Origin: Phytomonas francai
Lineage: Eukaryota; Euglenozoa; Kinetoplastea; Trypanosomatida; Trypanosomatidae
DNA: 64,000 nt
Assembly (NCBI GenBank): GCA_001766655.1
Contig: MJCC01000001.1
Coordinates: forward strand, 1,950,115 to 2,014,114
Direction of reading: 5' to 3'
Below, in pieces: positions 20,920 through 30,332 of the stretch. Positions within the stretch are counted from its first letter, which is position 1. Each line of letters starts with the position of its first letter. The position numbers and the translations under genes are program-made. The notes beneath the pieces were generated by a model that made no database searches, was not told the origin of the DNA, and saw only the letters and a list, made by a program, of their open reading frames with translations.

Positions 20920-23436
20920 CTATGAGATTGCTCCTCCAAGAGGACCCTTAGCTTCTTTGCGCTGCTTGATATACCTAATTACGCAGCGTGCGGCCAGGTT
21001 CTCCAGAATATCATGTTCTGGAACACCGAAGACGGTTACCAAGCGCTTAAATATGTTGATCCGTTCTGGCATTTCAAGGGGTCTGAAGAGCAGCTTGTAG
21101 CATGAAAAGAAATAATAAATAATTAGCCTCACTTTCTTGAACTCAAGCTTTACAGTGACCGCCTGCCTCCCAAAGGCGCTCTGTAGAGCTGCATTCTGCC
21201 AGGTGGGGATGTTCGGGTGGAGCAGTAGCATTGATACGGCATCATTTTCGTAGGAAGCGATTGTAAGAGTTTGCCGGGGTATGGAAGACACGAGGGGCTG
21301 TAGGTTACTACCACTGGAGACTGAAACGTTTGGGTCGTTAACTTGCACGTCAACTCTCATAGTGCTGGTTGAGTGGACATCCTCGTGCATCTGGGTGCAT
21401 GCAAACTGCCCGTTTTCAGTATGTGTCCCATCACATGGTTTTAGGGGTGATAAGCGAGAATTGGGCTCAATACATACCATGGCTGCCTCCGATTCGAAAA
21501 CGTTTTTAGCGTCTTGCAGTTGGCTCGATTTATGTAAAGAAATAAATTTATCCATACTCTCTTTTGGGTTCCCTTCCCATTCGCTGAATGCAGAAGAGCA
21601 TTGGGACAGCCGTTTAGATTCATTTTGATCAGCTAGGTTGTTAACACAACCACTGGGTACTCCCTCTTTAGTAGTGTCCATTAGGTTCAGCGATTGCTGG
21701 TAGTAGCTGCTGCCTGACGGTTCTAGCGAAGACATTTTCTTCTTGACAGCCATCGGAGTACCTCTTTCAAGCCCACATTTAGTCGCTGAGGAATTTGGCA
21801 TAGCCATCCTAAAGGAGCCCTCAAACGGGAAACAATTAATGAAATACAAAGGCCCCTTAATATCTTTTATGACGGTACTACAAACATACGCTACCGTGGA
21901 AAAGGCAACACTTGTCCTCTTCAGAGCCTCCTTCGCTGACTCGCTGAGGGTTATCACATTGGGGACTGCAAACATCCACATACGTCCGCCATAAACAACA
22001 TCTGGGCCATCGTACAGGTAGCCGCTGCTAGCGTAAGGGTTAGGTCTGACCGAGGCATCCACACACCAGTGCACGGCGTAGGCCAGCAGCAGCTGGCCCT
22101 CCTCCCCAAACAAACCTTGCATCGACTTGTCAATGGGCCGGCACCGCAGCTCACTCATTATAGCGAAGGCCATGCGAACGGCATCATCGACCCTTCGAAA
22201 CACATACGAATGTGTATAGGGCTGCAGCTGCTGGCTGGAATATGCATGAGAGAGTTTGGCATGCTTAGCTAAAATTGTATTTAACTTCTCCGTGATAATG
22301 TCCATCTCTTTAGAGTTCAAACTCCAAAGGTTTTCACCATTAGTTGGACCTAATACAAAAATCGCAAAGGGTGCTGCCTTAGGCGCATCCTTGAGCTCGT
22401 CGTGCTCCTGCGTACAAAAGATGATAAGAGCACTCAGAACAGCAAATAGAACGACACATGCCAACAAAATGACTGAAAGCAAAATGGTCACAGTTGCATT
22501 AGTGGCAATTAGATCTAAATGGTGCGTCTTTACGGCCAGAGTAAATGCAAAGCTGTGTAGAAGAGGCAAATTACCCGTGCTAGTACGGATGAAGTCGTCT
22601 ATCTCTTCCTTAGTTCGATTGCCCAGAGATGACGCCACTTCGACTACCGTCCCATTCTGATACATGGAGTAAAGGAGATAATCCATACCCTCTGCCTTCA
22701 TATGCTTATCAAGTGCAGTATCGCGTATGATATCGCTCACATTGAGGCTGATTGTCACAAACCCCCAGAAATTTTCCTCAAGTGACAAATTTGATTCGTT
22801 TCCTGACGCATTGTAGACAGGCTGGCATATCTGAATCGTCCACAGCTTCTCCCCCGAAGGAAGTTGGGTGTGCCACGGACCGTTGAATGTGGAACTACCC
22901 AAGAGCATGGTCTGTTTCGGTGTGGGGCCAAATATATCTTGATAATAGCTTTCTGAAAACATGTCTATGCCCTCGATAATCTCATTACGGGGGTATGTAA
23001 AGCTTACCGCGCCACCTGGTGAAACTGTCTGTAAGACAATGGTTGGGTTTTCCCGTGCAATCGAGGAAGCAAGAATAGGAAACTTTGGAAAAAGTTGGCC
23101 CCTCACCCGCACATCCGGTGGGTCCGAGATGTTTGGCAACGTCTTAAGATCACTCATTATGTAACCTTCAAAATTATTTGAGGCCGTAAGGGCGCCAATC
23201 ATGACGTCGCGAAACCTTGCCGACCATATATCTTCAATTGCATTTTCCCTTCTCCGTGCCTTAAGTTCATTATCGTAGTCTTTGTTGTGCATCACGATCA
23301 GCGACGCAGTAGCCCCAGAAAATAGTATGAGAAGACATAATATAAAGGCTATGGCAAAAAGTTTCCACCGCAATGATTGGTGTTTGGAACTCAAACAACT
23401 ATTTAAGAATTGCTTTGTGTATCCACCACTTCTCAT
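20920..23436 (-). CDS. CHASE-domain transmembrane receptor with degenerate class III nucleotide-cyclase domain (copy 2)
   Basis: 838 residues with the same plan as the gene at 16378-19593: TM1 (~24-50), extracellular CHASE-like domain (Phe-Trp-Gly-Phe at ~223-226, several N-glycosylation sequons), TM2 (~314-341) and cyclase homology domain (~350-510). A shorter variable linker and the conserved C-terminal module (~745-838) follow. Outside the shared tract the two proteins are clearly divergent. Here the first metal-site motif reads Leu-Gly-Pro-Thr-Asn, again without Asp. The linker is about 200 residues shorter than in copy 1. Tandem arrangement indicates local duplication, with later sequence exchange confined to part of the cyclase domain. 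Confidence 0.8.
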   Translation of the reverse strand: MRSGGYTKQFLNSCLSSKHQSLRWKLFAIAFILCLLILFSGATASLIVMHNKDYDNELKARRRENAIEDIWSARFRDVMIGALTASNNFEGYIMSDLKTLPNISDPPDVRVRGQLFPKFPILASSIARENPTIVLQTVSPGGAVSFTYPRNEIIEGIDMFSESYYQDIFGPTPKQTMLLGSSTFNGPWHTQLPSGEKLWTIQICQPVYNASGNESNLSLEENFWGFVTISLNVSDIIRDTALDKHMKAEGMDYLLYSMYQNGTVVEVASSLGNRTKEEIDDFIRTSTGNLPLLHSFAFTLAVKTHHLDLIATNATVTILLSVILLACVVLFAVLSALIIFCTQEHDELKDAPKAAPFAIFVLGPTNGENLWSLNSKEMDIITEKLNTILAKHAKLSHAYSSQQLQPYTHSYVFRRVDDAVRMAFAIMSELRCRPIDKSMQGLFGEEGQLLLAYAVHWCVDASVRPNPYASSGYLYDGPDVVYGGRMWMFAVPNVITLSESAKEALKRTSVAFSTVAYVCSTVIKDIKGPLYFINCFPFEGSFRMAMPNSSATKCGLERGTPMAVKKKMSSLEPSGSSYYQQSLNLMDTTKEGVPSGCVNNLADQNESKRLSQCSSAFSEWEGNPKESMDKFISLHKSSQLQDAKNVFESEAAMVCIEPNSRLSPLKPCDGTHTENGQFACTQMHEDVHSTSTMRVDVQVNDPNVSVSSGSNLQPLVSSIPRQTLTIASYENDAVSMLLLHPNIPTWQNAALQSAFGRQAVTVKLEFKKVRLIIYYFFSCYKLLFRPLEMPERINIFKRLVTVFGVPEHDILENLAARCVIRYIKQRKEAKGPLGGAIS
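21923..22189 (-). repeat. Gene-conversion tract, copy 2
   Basis: Partner of 18062-18328 at an offset of 3861 bp, with one synonymous mismatch in 267 bp. A second short island of identity, about 22 bp around the Lys-Ala-Ala-Pro-Phe-Ala codons just after TM2 (near 18514 and 22372), lies about 180 bp away. Confidence 0.95.
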
Positions 23437-24056
23437 AATTGCTAATTTATACGCAATTATTCCTTTGAAAATCCAAAATTCACAGCAAAAACAACAAATT
23501 TAAAAGCAAAGATTTGCATAATAATGCAAATCAAGTATGTTGCTATTATCAAAAATAACAGAAAAATACCTCAAAACGCAAAAGATATGATCACTCAAAT
23601 TTTAATTTTTCCCCTTTTAGATGTTTCTTGTTACTCCTAATCGCTGCATTTAGTATTTTAAAAAAAAACAGTCATGAAAGAGGAAGATGCAATGAAAAAT
23701 AGAAATATTTATTTCATACAAACAAAAAGGAGTTCAGCAAACTAGGAATTACCCTTCAAGAAGGGGAAAAACGCTCTTAGCGTGTTTTCCTCCATCGCAG
23801 CCACCAATACATACTAGCAACAGCACGTATGCATATTCTCTTATGTATGAGTACCCCTACAGTTTAAAAAGGAGTGTGAAACCCATAAACACCGCTATTT
23901 CACGTGACAATAATTCAAATTAATTTCCTTCTATGAGGAGGGAAACAAAAAATGAACGGAAAAACAACCCAAGGAGCGAATACAAGGTCCGTGATTATGA
24001 GAAAAAATGGTAAGGCTGCACTACTGAGGGCTCCTTGCTCACCAACTAAAAGCTGC

Positions 24057-24094
<38 letters not shown>

Positions 24095-24319
24095 AAAGGA
24101 CAGCATCTTTCATTTAGCCAGTTGCTGCATTTGGCACGCAGCACCATAGTAAAACTGGTAGTAGAATGCAATTACTCTGTTAAAGCCTATACATAGGTTA
24201 TACATACACGTACTATATAGCTTTTTATATAGGTTTATATTCACGCAGAAACATTTTCATTTTCAGAACATTCTTTTTCTTTAAGCTACCTAACGCTGTA
24301 ATCACATTTTTGTGCTGTA
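23437..24319. other. Intergenic region
   Basis: AT-rich spacer with a TA run at about 24063-24092. No gene is visible. Confidence 0.5.
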
Positions 24320-27300
24320 TTACGATTTTGGCTTGATGTGACTGTCGTGAAACCCCTGAAGCTTCGTCGCAAGGCCACTCTGGACCCGCTCCAACCTTTC
24401 CTTGAGTTCTCGTTCATTTCCCACTCTTTTGTCGTCAAAGCAGTTACTATTCAAGGAAGAAAATCTTCCCGGGTAAGGAATGTTCTGTGGAGAACCGACA
24501 AAACCCAACTGAGTCGCATTCTCGTCATCTAACAATTCAAAGAAGGGCATGCCCAGTAGCTGAGTGGCGGTGGGTCGGCACCGCGGGTCGTACTGAAATA
24601 TTGAGCACAGTACATCTAAACATGCCGGGGAAGGCAGCAGAAGAGGGGGTTGCGGAGAGTGCGAGGAGGAAGGTGCAAGTACAGAAGAACTCTGCCATCG
24701 TCGTGTGTACTCTACTCGGCGATTCTCCATCTCGGCAATAAACCAGCGACGAAAGCCGCCATACTGTGTGTACAAAAAACTAGGCTCAAAAAGTGCCTCC
24801 AGTCGCACCGTGGAGGGGCTGCTATTACTAAATAGCTTTGAATAAGTACCGTATGTCGAACCTGAATCAATACGCTCCTTTATTTTTTGAAGATGTTTGA
24901 GGTGGCTACATGTTTCTGCTGGAAAGGCGTCAGACGAAACCTGCGTGATAGGTCCAAGTACTTCAGCAATCAAGGCGAGCTGTTCCAACTCTATCTCAGA
25001 ACTACGACTGTAACGCGTAGCACGTTCCTGCTCATCCGCGCTCCGGCGCTTGTAGAATGGTGGGTGGCGCAGAAAGATCTGAGCAAGAAAACAACCAATG
25101 GACCACACATCAACCTTCGTGTTGTAAATTACACTCCCAAGCAGCATCTCTGGCGGACGGTAAGACAAGTTAATCATGCTGGGTGTCAGAGCGGCTCTAC
25201 CAGAGTCCTCAAAGGCGCACAGGCCAAAATCTGTCAACTTCACCACACCATCCCTCATAAGAAGGACGTTGTCCGACTTGATATCTCGATGAATGATGCC
25301 CATGGCATGCAACTTCTTGGCAGCTATCACAAGGCTTCGGAAAATATAAGCAATCTCGGGTAAAACAAAGGGAAAATGACGCGCAAGAAGCCCGGCCACG
25401 CTACTGGAAGCGTAGTTGAAAACCAGAAAAATATCGTGAGCGCCCTCCCGCGATACGAGCACATCCCGCAACGTAATCATCTCCTTGAGTGGATCCTCTT
25501 CAGCTCTGGCACCGGAAGAATGGACCTCTTGACGGTCGTTTTTTACCGTCAATGGATGCTCACTGCTCTCGCCACGGATAGCCTCCTTTGCGAGTCGGGC
25601 ACGCTGCCGATTGATGTGCTGTAGCGCAATCACCTCCCGTAGTGAGGTGTATGGGAACCCATCCAGACCACGCAACACCTTCAGCCTCTTCAGAGCTACC
25701 ATATCGTTTGTGCGCTTGTCAGTGCCTATATAGACTACCCCATAAACACCCTCACTTATCTTTCGATTCAGCTCGTAGTGGTCTTCAAGGACTCGCTTGA
25801 TCATGCTGATATCAATCTTAGGAGGAACAGAGGGAAGTGGCACCCGTGTAACCCGATGTCTTCGGCACGGTGTGTCCGTAGCAGAGTGATGAATGCTAGG
25901 GGTGGGAGTCGGAGTGATCATTCGCAACATTGTCGATATAGGGGAGGATGGTGAGAGGATCCCGCTTGGTTGGGTGGGCTGCACAGATTCCGTTGTAGGA
26001 AAAGATTGAGCATCCAATTGTGCAATGCTTCGAGAGCAAGTTGCAGTGGGGGCCGTCATATAGACCGGCGAAAAAGCAGTCATCTTTGCGGGGGTCGTGA
26101 TAGCCGTTGCTGGAACCAGTGCATTTCCTACTCCCGTGTCCTGAGATCCCTGCGCTCCATAGGGACTAAACATAGTGGAGGAGCCACTGGGCCCAGCCAC
26201 GTTGTTTACAAAATTTGACTCCTTATCCTCAACAGCGCTTACGTTAAAGCCCAGAGACAGCGTTCGCCTTCGAGGCGGCAGCAGAATAGAAGAGTTGGGA
26301 ATGCTGAAATTGCTGTCTATGCCATTGTCGTTTTGATTTTTCCCCTTATTATCAGTTTGACCGAATTCCCCCGTATTTGTACTGCTAACTTCAAGGAGAG
26401 GTGCCATTGTCTCAGCAGCAAGGGGAAAAGTTAGGTCATCACCCTGCTGGTTCAATATCTCCCTGTCACGCACTTCTTCTTTCTTTTCACCATAATTTGT
26501 GTCTTTATTTTGCTTGGGGTTCGAAAGGCAAAGGCGAAAATGACGCCTCGGATTCTCAGTCTCTTGTTCCAACATAGCTTTTTCATGAGAATCACCGGAA
26601 GCAACAAAAGGGGCAGTGAACACAGTTTCCGCATTTGTATTACCAGCGCTGCTAGTTGATGTACCCGTGGGTGTTTGCGTCAGACGAAAAGAACGCGATT
26701 GATACACGCCAGAGGCGTAGTGGTGTAGTTTGGCGTCATGAGCGCTCAACTCCTTCATCTCATCTACTTCCTTCACCACACTAACACCGTTGGTTATATT
26801 TGGTTCAAGCACATTACCACTGGTCTCTTCCAACTTTCTCACCAAAGTCCCCTCCCTATTGCTCTTGGATAAAAGATCTACCTTATCCACAGTCGCAGGA
26901 TCATGACTTGCCTGAAAATGAAGGGGGTCGACATGAAGGGAAGCCCGCGACACGGGGCCACTGTTGACAGGCTGTTGCGGATGTTGAGGTATCCCACTAG
27001 TGATATCTGAGTCGATAACACAAAACACCGTTTTGGACGCCGCACTGGCCGAAGGGACCTGCGGTGAACCCCTTGATATAATGTTCCCTACCTTTGTCTC
27101 AACCTCCGATTCGGTCTCTTTAACCAACGTAGCTGTGGCGCCAAACAGCTCCTTGTTATCAACTGTAGATTGGGCCTGATTAAAAACTTGTATTTCCTGC
27201 AGTGGTGAGGGCTCAAGAAGGAAACAAGTATTCTCTCTTACTCCCTGTTGATAAACAAGTTGGCTGTCCCGTGCTCCCGTACCTACTTCTTCTACCACCC

Positions 27301-27733
27301 CTCGACTGTTCTCTCCTGTCTCCCCACCCTTTACGATTTCATGTTCCACTACCTCCCTTAGATCTCTGCCAACTATGAGCCGCCTCCGCCGGTGGGTTCG
27401 TCGCTCCTCCCAGTCTTGTCGTGTGTTGCATGCAGTTTGACTACCGAGAAGCCTTTGCATTGCCTTGGACACACGAGTGCCCGCGTTACTCTGGGGGGAT
27501 GGGGTAACACTATCAGTCTCATCGATAGTGGTGCTCACTCCGGAAATGACAGAGGAGGGAATCCATGTGGGGGGGAGTCCTGATGTTGCTGCATTGTGCG
27601 AGAAGGTCAATGGGTTTCCTACTTCCCGCAGTGTGCCCATCAGAATTTTGTATTCCTCCTCCGTCATTTCATCATGAGCAACGGACGCTGTCGCCGAGTT
27701 CAGGTTAACATTGACGTCTTCATTACTGGGCAT
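24320..27733 (-). CDS. cdc2-related (CDK-like) protein kinase with long N-terminal extension
   Basis: 1137 residues. The first ~640 are Ser/Thr/Glu-rich and probably disordered. The kinase domain (~654-1066) has a Gly-rich loop (Glu-Gly-Val-Tyr-Gly-Val-Val-Tyr), catalytic Lys682, a cyclin-contact helix reading Pro-Tyr-Thr-Ser-Leu-Arg-Glu (like PITSLRE kinases), His-Arg-Asp with Asp817, and Asp-Phe-Gly at 835-837. The activation segment ends Tyr-Arg-Pro-Pro-Glu. Insertions lie after the cyclin-contact helix (about 40 residues) and in the C-lobe. All catalytic residues are present, so it should be active with a cyclin. Among trypanosomatid cdc2-related kinases, the large ones with insertions (CRK9, CRK12) are the natural candidates, linked to RNA polymerase II and trans-splicing; which one cannot be settled here. 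Confidence 0.85.
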   Translation of the reverse strand: MPSNEDVNVNLNSATASVAHDEMTEEEYKILMGTLREVGNPLTFSHNAATSGLPPTWIPSSVISGVSTTIDETDSVTPSPQSNAGTRVSKAMQRLLGSQTACNTRQDWEERRTHRRRRLIVGRDLREVVEHEIVKGGETGENSRGVVEEVGTGARDSQLVYQQGVRENTCFLLEPSPLQEIQVFNQAQSTVDNKELFGATATLVKETESEVETKVGNIISRGSPQVPSASAASKTVFCVIDSDITSGIPQHPQQPVNSGPVSRASLHVDPLHFQASHDPATVDKVDLLSKSNREGTLVRKLEETSGNVLEPNITNGVSVVKEVDEMKELSAHDAKLHHYASGVYQSRSFRLTQTPTGTSTSSAGNTNAETVFTAPFVASGDSHEKAMLEQETENPRRHFRLCLSNPKQNKDTNYGEKKEEVRDREILNQQGDDLTFPLAAETMAPLLEVSSTNTGEFGQTDNKGKNQNDNGIDSNFSIPNSSILLPPRRRTLSLGFNVSAVEDKESNFVNNVAGPSGSSTMFSPYGAQGSQDTGVGNALVPATAITTPAKMTAFSPVYMTAPTATCSRSIAQLDAQSFPTTESVQPTQPSGILSPSSPISTMLRMITPTPTPSIHHSATDTPCRRHRVTRVPLPSVPPKIDISMIKRVLEDHYELNRKISEGVYGVVYIGTDKRTNDMVALKRLKVLRGLDGFPYTSLREVIALQHINRQRARLAKEAIRGESSEHPLTVKNDRQEVHSSGARAEEDPLKEMITLRDVLVSREGAHDIFLVFNYASSSVAGLLARHFPFVLPEIAYIFRSLVIAAKKLHAMGIIHRDIKSDNVLLMRDGVVKLTDFGLCAFEDSGRAALTPSMINLSYRPPEMLLGSVIYNTKVDVWSIGCFLAQIFLRHPPFYKRRSADEQERATRYSRSSEIELEQLALIAEVLGPITQVSSDAFPAETCSHLKHLQKIKERIDSGSTYGTYSKLFSNSSPSTVRLEALFEPSFLYTQYGGFRRWFIAEMENRRVEYTRRWQSSSVLAPSSSHSPQPPLLLPSPACLDVLCSIFQYDPRCRPTATQLLGMPFFELLDDENATQLGFVGSPQNIPYPGRFSSLNSNCFDDKRVGNERELKERLERVQSGLATKLQGFHDSHIKPKS

Positions 27734-28592
27734 GGAAGTCTGTGCTGCACTCTCCTTATTAATTTCAAATTTCTACTCACCCCCCTCCAAGAACTATGCC
27801 TCTTCACCCTTTACCAAAAGTATGTGTTAGCCTTAAATAAAATACGTTGGTGTAAAGGAAAGAGGATTAGTATGAGTCACTTAGTTTTCCTGTCTCTTGC
27901 TTAACGCGAGTATAGAGGACTTTCTGATGCAAATGATCCCCTTTCTATCTATATTTTATCTCCCCTTCCCTCCCCTCCCCAACTATCTGGGACTGTGAAA
28001 AGAACACAAGTGCTACCAAGATTAATGACCATTTTTATTGTGCCTATCGATGTATCTTTTAATAAGATGCCTCAATATATTACTCTCTCTCTCTCTCTTA
28101 AAGCTATTCGAAATTCACTTTTTGTTTACGTTTGGAACAGAGTCTATAATAAAAATGAACTAGTCCCAAGCACTCAAGAAAATTATAATAAAAATGTAGC
28201 AGCACTCAGATATTAATAAAAGCGATGAATAGAAATTTTCACTCTTTGTCGACCGTTTACCATATTCCAGAGCTCTCTAAAATGAAGACGTAGTAAGTGA
28301 AAGGAGAACAGAAGTAAAAAGGGTAGCACGCAGAACCCTATACCTGTTTCCGATGCATCCAAAAGAATGTATTCTATAAAGGAAAAAATGGATGCATTAC
28401 TCATTAACCGGATTAACATTTACCCCATTCCTTTTGTTAATTTTATTAATAGTAAAAGAGTTGGCAAATGTCGTTATGTGGTTAGTACTTTCCCGTAGGT
28501 GTCCTTTCGGAGGGAATTTGATGCCCACATGTATTACTTCCCTATCTCTTCCACATATACTGTCTCACGTTACAGTCGATTTAAAGTGTCGA
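27734..28592. other. Intergenic region
   Basis: AT-rich spacer with a short CT microsatellite near 28085-28099. No credible gene. Confidence 0.5.
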
Positions 28593-29288
28593 TTACTCCG
28601 TTTGTAGAGGGTGGTAACCATGACCACCAAAAAGGCTGGCGTTACCCATCCCAAGACTCACCCCACTCAAATTGAAGCACATGGCTATGTCAACCTCATC
28701 TTTTTCTTGTGCTTGGTCGCCTTCGTAGAGATGGTTGTGCCCATCGTGTTCGTTGGAGGCGTTGCTGCCAGTACTACAGGAAGATGAACATGTGTTATCT
28801 GACCCTAAATGCTCGCGCAGTACCCTGTCCATGTAAATTTCATCCTCTCTGTGATAATCCTGACACCCTTGAGGCGCCCTATTGTTGCGTGTACTGTCAC
28901 TCCCATGAAAAAGATTGCGACCATATTTTTCATCCTCATCAGCCCACGTACTTCTTATGCGCTCCGCCGCAACCTCAAGATCATCCAAAGCATTGACTAT
29001 CTTTAGTGAAACCTGAAGGTCATTGTAAGAGAGCTTAACAGCTCCTGTGCCGTCCGATGCTGCTTGCATGTCACTCTCACATTCTCCTTGCTGTTGATGC
29101 TGAGCTTGATGTCTCTGCAAAATCACTGGGATCACAGCCGCCAACATGCAGCGGTTCCACAAAGGCAATTTTTTAAATTCCGTGATAACTTCACTATCAG
29201 AGTCCTCAAAGAAGACTGCAGCAGAACTAGCTAGCTTCTCAGTGATCCTTCCAAACGGCATCAGCCGAGCCTCATAGACAAAACTCAT
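28593..29288 (-). CDS. Hypothetical acidic protein
   Basis: 231 residues, not recognised. An N-terminal ~60-residue part looks globular and hydrophobic (Trp, Leu and Val around 40-57). A His/Gln-rich segment follows. The rest is acidic and rich in Ser, Asn and His, with a short hydrophobic Gly-rich C-terminus. No membrane span or signal peptide is evident. The ATG at 29288 opens the frame, and the orientation agrees with its neighbours. Confidence 0.6.
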   Translation of the reverse strand: MSFVYEARLMPFGRITEKLASSAAVFFEDSDSEVITEFKKLPLWNRCMLAAVIPVILQRHQAQHQQQGECESDMQAASDGTGAVKLSYNDLQVSLKIVNALDDLEVAAERIRSTWADEDEKYGRNLFHGSDSTRNNRAPQGCQDYHREDEIYMDRVLREHLGSDNTCSSSCSTGSNASNEHDGHNHLYEGDQAQEKDEVDIAMCFNLSGVSLGMGNASLFGGHGYHPLQTE

Positions 29289-30332
29289 CGAGTGTGCCTA
29301 CCAAGATAGAAAAGATGTCACCTTTTGTAAGATGAGTCTATTAAATCTCTTGAAAGTCTTGAGACACGTAGAATAAGCAGAAGACGATGATCTAAAGAAT
29401 ATATACACATATACTTCTCTACTTATTTTCACACCGTTTTTCAGTGAACATTATATTTTTCATCTAGAAGTTGCTATGGAAGACACAAAATGAAAAGCGT
29501 AATCCAGGTTGTGAAATCAACCGAGTAAATATAGGCAATAAAGTCCATATTCTAGGGCAGGCACCAGATTTTGGGTCACCCCTCAAAAAAAAATTACTTT
29601 CAGTAAAGTTCCGATACTCACATTAGCTAATGGTCCTCATTATGTGTTGAACAATTTCTGCACGAGGCGTTACACCTTGAAAAGGCTTCTACAAATGTGT
29701 TAGTAGATTTACCCTTAGAAATCAGCATAAAGGCTGAAATGATACTATCGTTCAGAGACGTCGTGAATGCTTTATTGCAGAGTTTAGCATATTCTTTCCT
29801 TAGCTAGTAGTGAGCAGATTCGATGAATGTCTTCAAATACGAACACACTATACAAAAGAGGAGTCTATACAACTCTATTTAAAATGCATTATGAACTAAA
29901 GCTGTAAAACCTTCCTCGGGAACGAGAGAAGGCAGAAGTCTAACCAATATTTTATCATTGTCCATAGTAAATCTAAGTTGTGAGCATTGTCTAACCTGAA
30001 TAATCTATAAACCTTAAGTGTCAGTGAATTTTAAGAAAAAATTGCAGCGGATCTGTTTAGAGAACCTTAGCAATTGTGCCTATGTAACAAAGTAGTATCT
30101 TTTACCAAATCTGCGACGTTAATAGTTGAATTATTGTCCTTTTCAAAATGAATTGAGAATAAATAAGTAAAAAACTAAAGGAAAAACAGTGCGTGTAAAC
30201 AGATTTTCCTCCCACGTGAGCATTCCAAACTTCTACTGTGGTCCATTTCTTTAAGAATGCTGATGTTGTTCACGGTAATCCCGCAAATAAAGTAAAAAAT
30301 GTTCAGCTTTCCCAAAAGTATATTTTATTCTT
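29289..30332. other. Intergenic region
   Basis: About 1 kb of AT-rich sequence, presumably the 3' UTR of the SMP-like gene and the 5' signals of the 231-residue gene. Nothing else is seen. Confidence 0.5.

Noticed and set aside
24887..25363. 158-codon plus-strand frame
   Set aside because: Antisense to the kinase domain, which is unmistakable on the other strand.
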